Of a stretch of DNA of 22,788 bases, positions 21,243-22,788 are shown one piece after another. The position numbers were made by a program, and so were the translations under genes. How positions within the stretch are numbered: position 1 is the first letter of the stretch; every line of letters begins with the position of its first letter. Origin of the DNA: a virus. A model generated the notes under the pieces. That model was not told the origin of the DNA. It ran no database searches and saw only the letters and a list, made by a program, of their open reading frames with translations. The DNA lies in the IMG/VR virus record IMGVR_UViG_3300030119_000126, positions 1 to 22,788 of that record; one strand, 5' to 3'.

Positions 21243-22265
21243 ATGCTATGGTTAGAGAAGAAATATTTGTCTATGGTCATGTCGAATCTCGACAAGGCAA
21301 AATGGATAAATGAGAATACACTAAATCACAGATGTTGTTATTGTGGTGATTCACAGAAGAACATCTACAAGGCACGTGGTTATCATTTTGTAAAAGATCA
21401 ATCGTTGATCTATAAGTGCCATAATTGTGGTAAAAGTACATCATCAGTAAATTTTCTCAAAGAAAACTTTCCTATGGTGCACAGAGAATATGTTAAAGAA
21501 TGGTTGACTGAAAGTGGTCGAAAACCAAAGAAGAAAAAACTACCACCTTCTTCTACTTTTAAGTTCACTCCACGATACGATCTTCTAAATAAAACTGAAG
21601 ACTTGAAAGCAATTGCAGTTCCTGTAACAGAGAACGCAACTGCTAGAAAATACCTGCTAGATCGAGGTATACCTGAGTTTAAAATGACAGACATGTGGTT
21701 TGTACAAAGTGCTCAGTCACTATCTCATTTACATAAAAACTATGCAGGTCGTGTTCTAGGTGAAGACCCTAGAATTATATTACCATTCTTCTCAGAAGAT
21801 GGTGAAATGATTGGTCTTACTGGTCGTGCAATCAATGATTCACCACTCAGATATCTGACCATGAGATTTCGAGATGACGTTCCACTCATCTTCAATGCTA
21901 ATAATGTGGACAAAACTAAAACTATCTATGTAACAGAGGGACCCATAGACAGTTTATTCCTCCCAAACAGTATCGCAGTTGCGGGAAGTGATTTTAAAAA
22001 ATTAAGTGATCAGTATAAAGAAAATGCAATACTCATATACGACAACGAACCAAGAAATAGAGAAATCATAAAGAAAATTAATGAAGTTATTGATCTTGGG
22101 TATAAAGTGTGCATCTGGTCTGACAAAAGAGTAGAAAACTGCAAAGATATAAACGACATGATTCAGAGTGGTATATCTGAACATGAGATAGTTGATATAA
22201 TTAATGACTGTACAACGTTTGGTCTCTCAGCAAAATTAAAACTAACGGAGTACAAGAGGGTATGA
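21243..22265 (+). CDS. 61: DNA primase (T4 gp61, DnaG-like)
   Basis: This primase makes the RNA primers for lagging-strand synthesis with the gp41 helicase. The 340 residues match T4 gp61 (342). The zinc-binding domain has C31-x2-C34 and C59-x2-C62. The TOPRIM core has YVTEGPIDSL with E232 (about 229-238), the acidic LIYDNEP with D267, and later CIWSDKRVENCKDIND. A Lys-rich linker (KPKKKKL, about 94-100) joins zinc and catalytic parts. It has its own early promoter and overlaps nrdA by ATGA. Confidence 0.94.
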   Translation: MLWLEKKYLSMVMSNLDKAKWINENTLNHRCCYCGDSQKNIYKARGYHFVKDQSLIYKCHNCGKSTSSVNFLKENFPMVHREYVKEWLTESGRKPKKKKLPPSSTFKFTPRYDLLNKTEDLKAIAVPVTENATARKYLLDRGIPEFKMTDMWFVQSAQSLSHLHKNYAGRVLGEDPRIILPFFSEDGEMIGLTGRAINDSPLRYLTMRFRDDVPLIFNANNVDKTKTIYVTEGPIDSLFLPNSIAVAGSDFKKLSDQYKENAILIYDNEPRNREIIKKINEVIDLGYKVCIWSDKRVENCKDINDMIQSGISEHEIVDIINDCTTFGLSAKLKLTEYKRV

Positions 22266-22788
22266 ATTCAGCAATATTAGTCGTAAAATCAGACGGATCA
22301 AAAGTAGACATAAATTTAGAAAAAATCCATAAGATGGTTGAAAAGGCCTGTAGAGGTATAACAGGTGTATCAGAGTCATTAGTAGAAATGAATTCTGGTC
22401 TTCAGTTCTTTGATGGTATAACAACAAAAGAAATACAAAAGATATTAGTAAAATCAGCAAGTGACTTGATTAGTTTAGAATCACCAAACTATCAGTTTGT
22501 CGCCGCTAGACTTTTACTTTTTGCTATACAGAAACAAGTTTTCAACACAAAATGGAAAGATGCAGAAATATATCCAGATTTACGAGAACTTGTAGATAGA
22601 AATATAGACAAAGGCGTATACGATGCAGATATACTAAACTACTACAACAAAGAAGAATTCAAAAAACTCAACACATATCTCAGACATAGTAGAGACTTTG
22701 ATTTTACGTATGCGGGTTTACAACAAGTCGTAGACAAATATCTTGTACAAGACAGATCATCAGGTAACATATACGAAACACCACAATT
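22262..22788 (+). CDS. nrdA: Ribonucleotide reductase class I alpha subunit, N-terminal part (partial)
   Basis: This is the large subunit that reduces NDPs to dNDPs for phage DNA synthesis. Only the first 175 residues are in the window; the frame is open at the right edge. The start ILVVKSDGSKVDINLEKIHK is the ATP-cone pattern of E. coli NrdA. Further matches are FFDGITTKEIQ, ASDLISLESPNYQFVAARLL, DADILNYYNKEEFKKLN and FTYAGLQQVVDKYLVQDR. An intact allosteric cone implies ATP/dATP control. The ATG overlaps the primase stop (ATGA), so it follows primase in the same early operon. Confidence 0.95.
   Translation, partial: MNSAILVVKSDGSKVDINLEKIHKMVEKACRGITGVSESLVEMNSGLQFFDGITTKEIQKILVKSASDLISLESPNYQFVAARLLLFAIQKQVFNTKWKDAEIYPDLRELVDRNIDKGVYDADILNYYNKEEFKKLNTYLRHSRDFDFTYAGLQQVVDKYLVQDRSSGNIYETPQ

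Noticed and set aside
1-22788. Reverse-strand ORFs of 60-177 codons (for example 15255-15788, 13500-13976, 8458-8853).
   Set aside because: All lie opposite well-supported + strand genes. Their translations are Ser/Leu/Phe/Ile-rich, as expected of antisense of AT-rich Lys/Glu genes, with no motifs or promoters.
1-22788. CRISPR arrays, insertion sequences, homing endonucleases or introns in the core genes.
   Set aside because: No regularly spaced repeats, transposase or HNH/GIY-YIG motifs are visible. gp43, uvsX, gp41 and gp61 have uninterrupted frames with all motifs.

Overview
The window is a stretch of a T4-like myovirus genome. All genes lie on the + strand, are tightly packed and often overlap by 1 to 11 bases. 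It carries recognisable T4 core replication genes: DNA polymerase gp43, recombinase UvsX, replicative helicase gp41, primase gp61 and the start of ribonucleotide reductase NrdA. The DNA is AT-rich and many accessory proteins resemble, from memory, those of marine cyanophages and pelagiphages. I therefore infer a marine bacterial host. SAR11 or a similar oligotroph is plausible, but the host cannot be fixed from this sequence.

Layout. Bases 1-6260 form a replication/early block: an unknown 3' fragment, gp43, a small coiled-coil ORF, an IscU-type Fe-S scaffold, a staphylococcal-nuclease-like protein, a one-TM peptide, uvsX and gp41. Bases 6260-6355 hold a probable structured RNA or terminator, followed by a strong sigma70-like promoter. 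Bases 6403-7975 hold small unknown genes plus a stand-alone homologue of the 3'-phosphatase half of T4 Pnkp. Bases 8030-10939 form a coupled cluster with a KWDG nucleotidyltransferase (ligase/capping-like motifs), a small Cys protein, a small basic protein and a nucleotidyltransferase-kinase fusion. Bases 10948-18566 are a late-looking cassette of Lys/Glu-rich modular proteins. Several of these have N-termini like T4 capsid-targeting sequences and sites like those cut by the prohead protease. The cassette also holds a cupin and two probable virion proteins. After a double hairpin, 18619-21221 encode two conserved unknowns, a PAP2-type phosphatase and a membrane coiled-coil protein. Early genes resume at 21243 with gp61 and nrdA.

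Regulation. Two promoter classes are visible. Early promoters are TTGACA/TATACT-like (before gp43, 6403 and gp61). Late promoters are NATAAATA or CTAAATA. In both classes the -10 element often ends only 5-7 bases before the ATG, so many transcripts should be leaderless. Others carry a GGAG-type Shine-Dalgarno.

The most striking base-level signal is negative. By eye I find no GCAGC/GCTGC and no AGCT, AGCC or GGCT anywhere in the window, although GCAG is common and Ala is mostly GCA or GCT. Ala-Ala pairs are always recoded with GCC or GCG first. This suggests strong avoidance of restriction or modification sites. The best candidate for an undescribed system is the set of 3'-phosphatase, P-loop kinase/nucleotidyltransferase and KWDG nucleotidyltransferase, which could form a rearranged nucleic-acid or NAD repair pathway.
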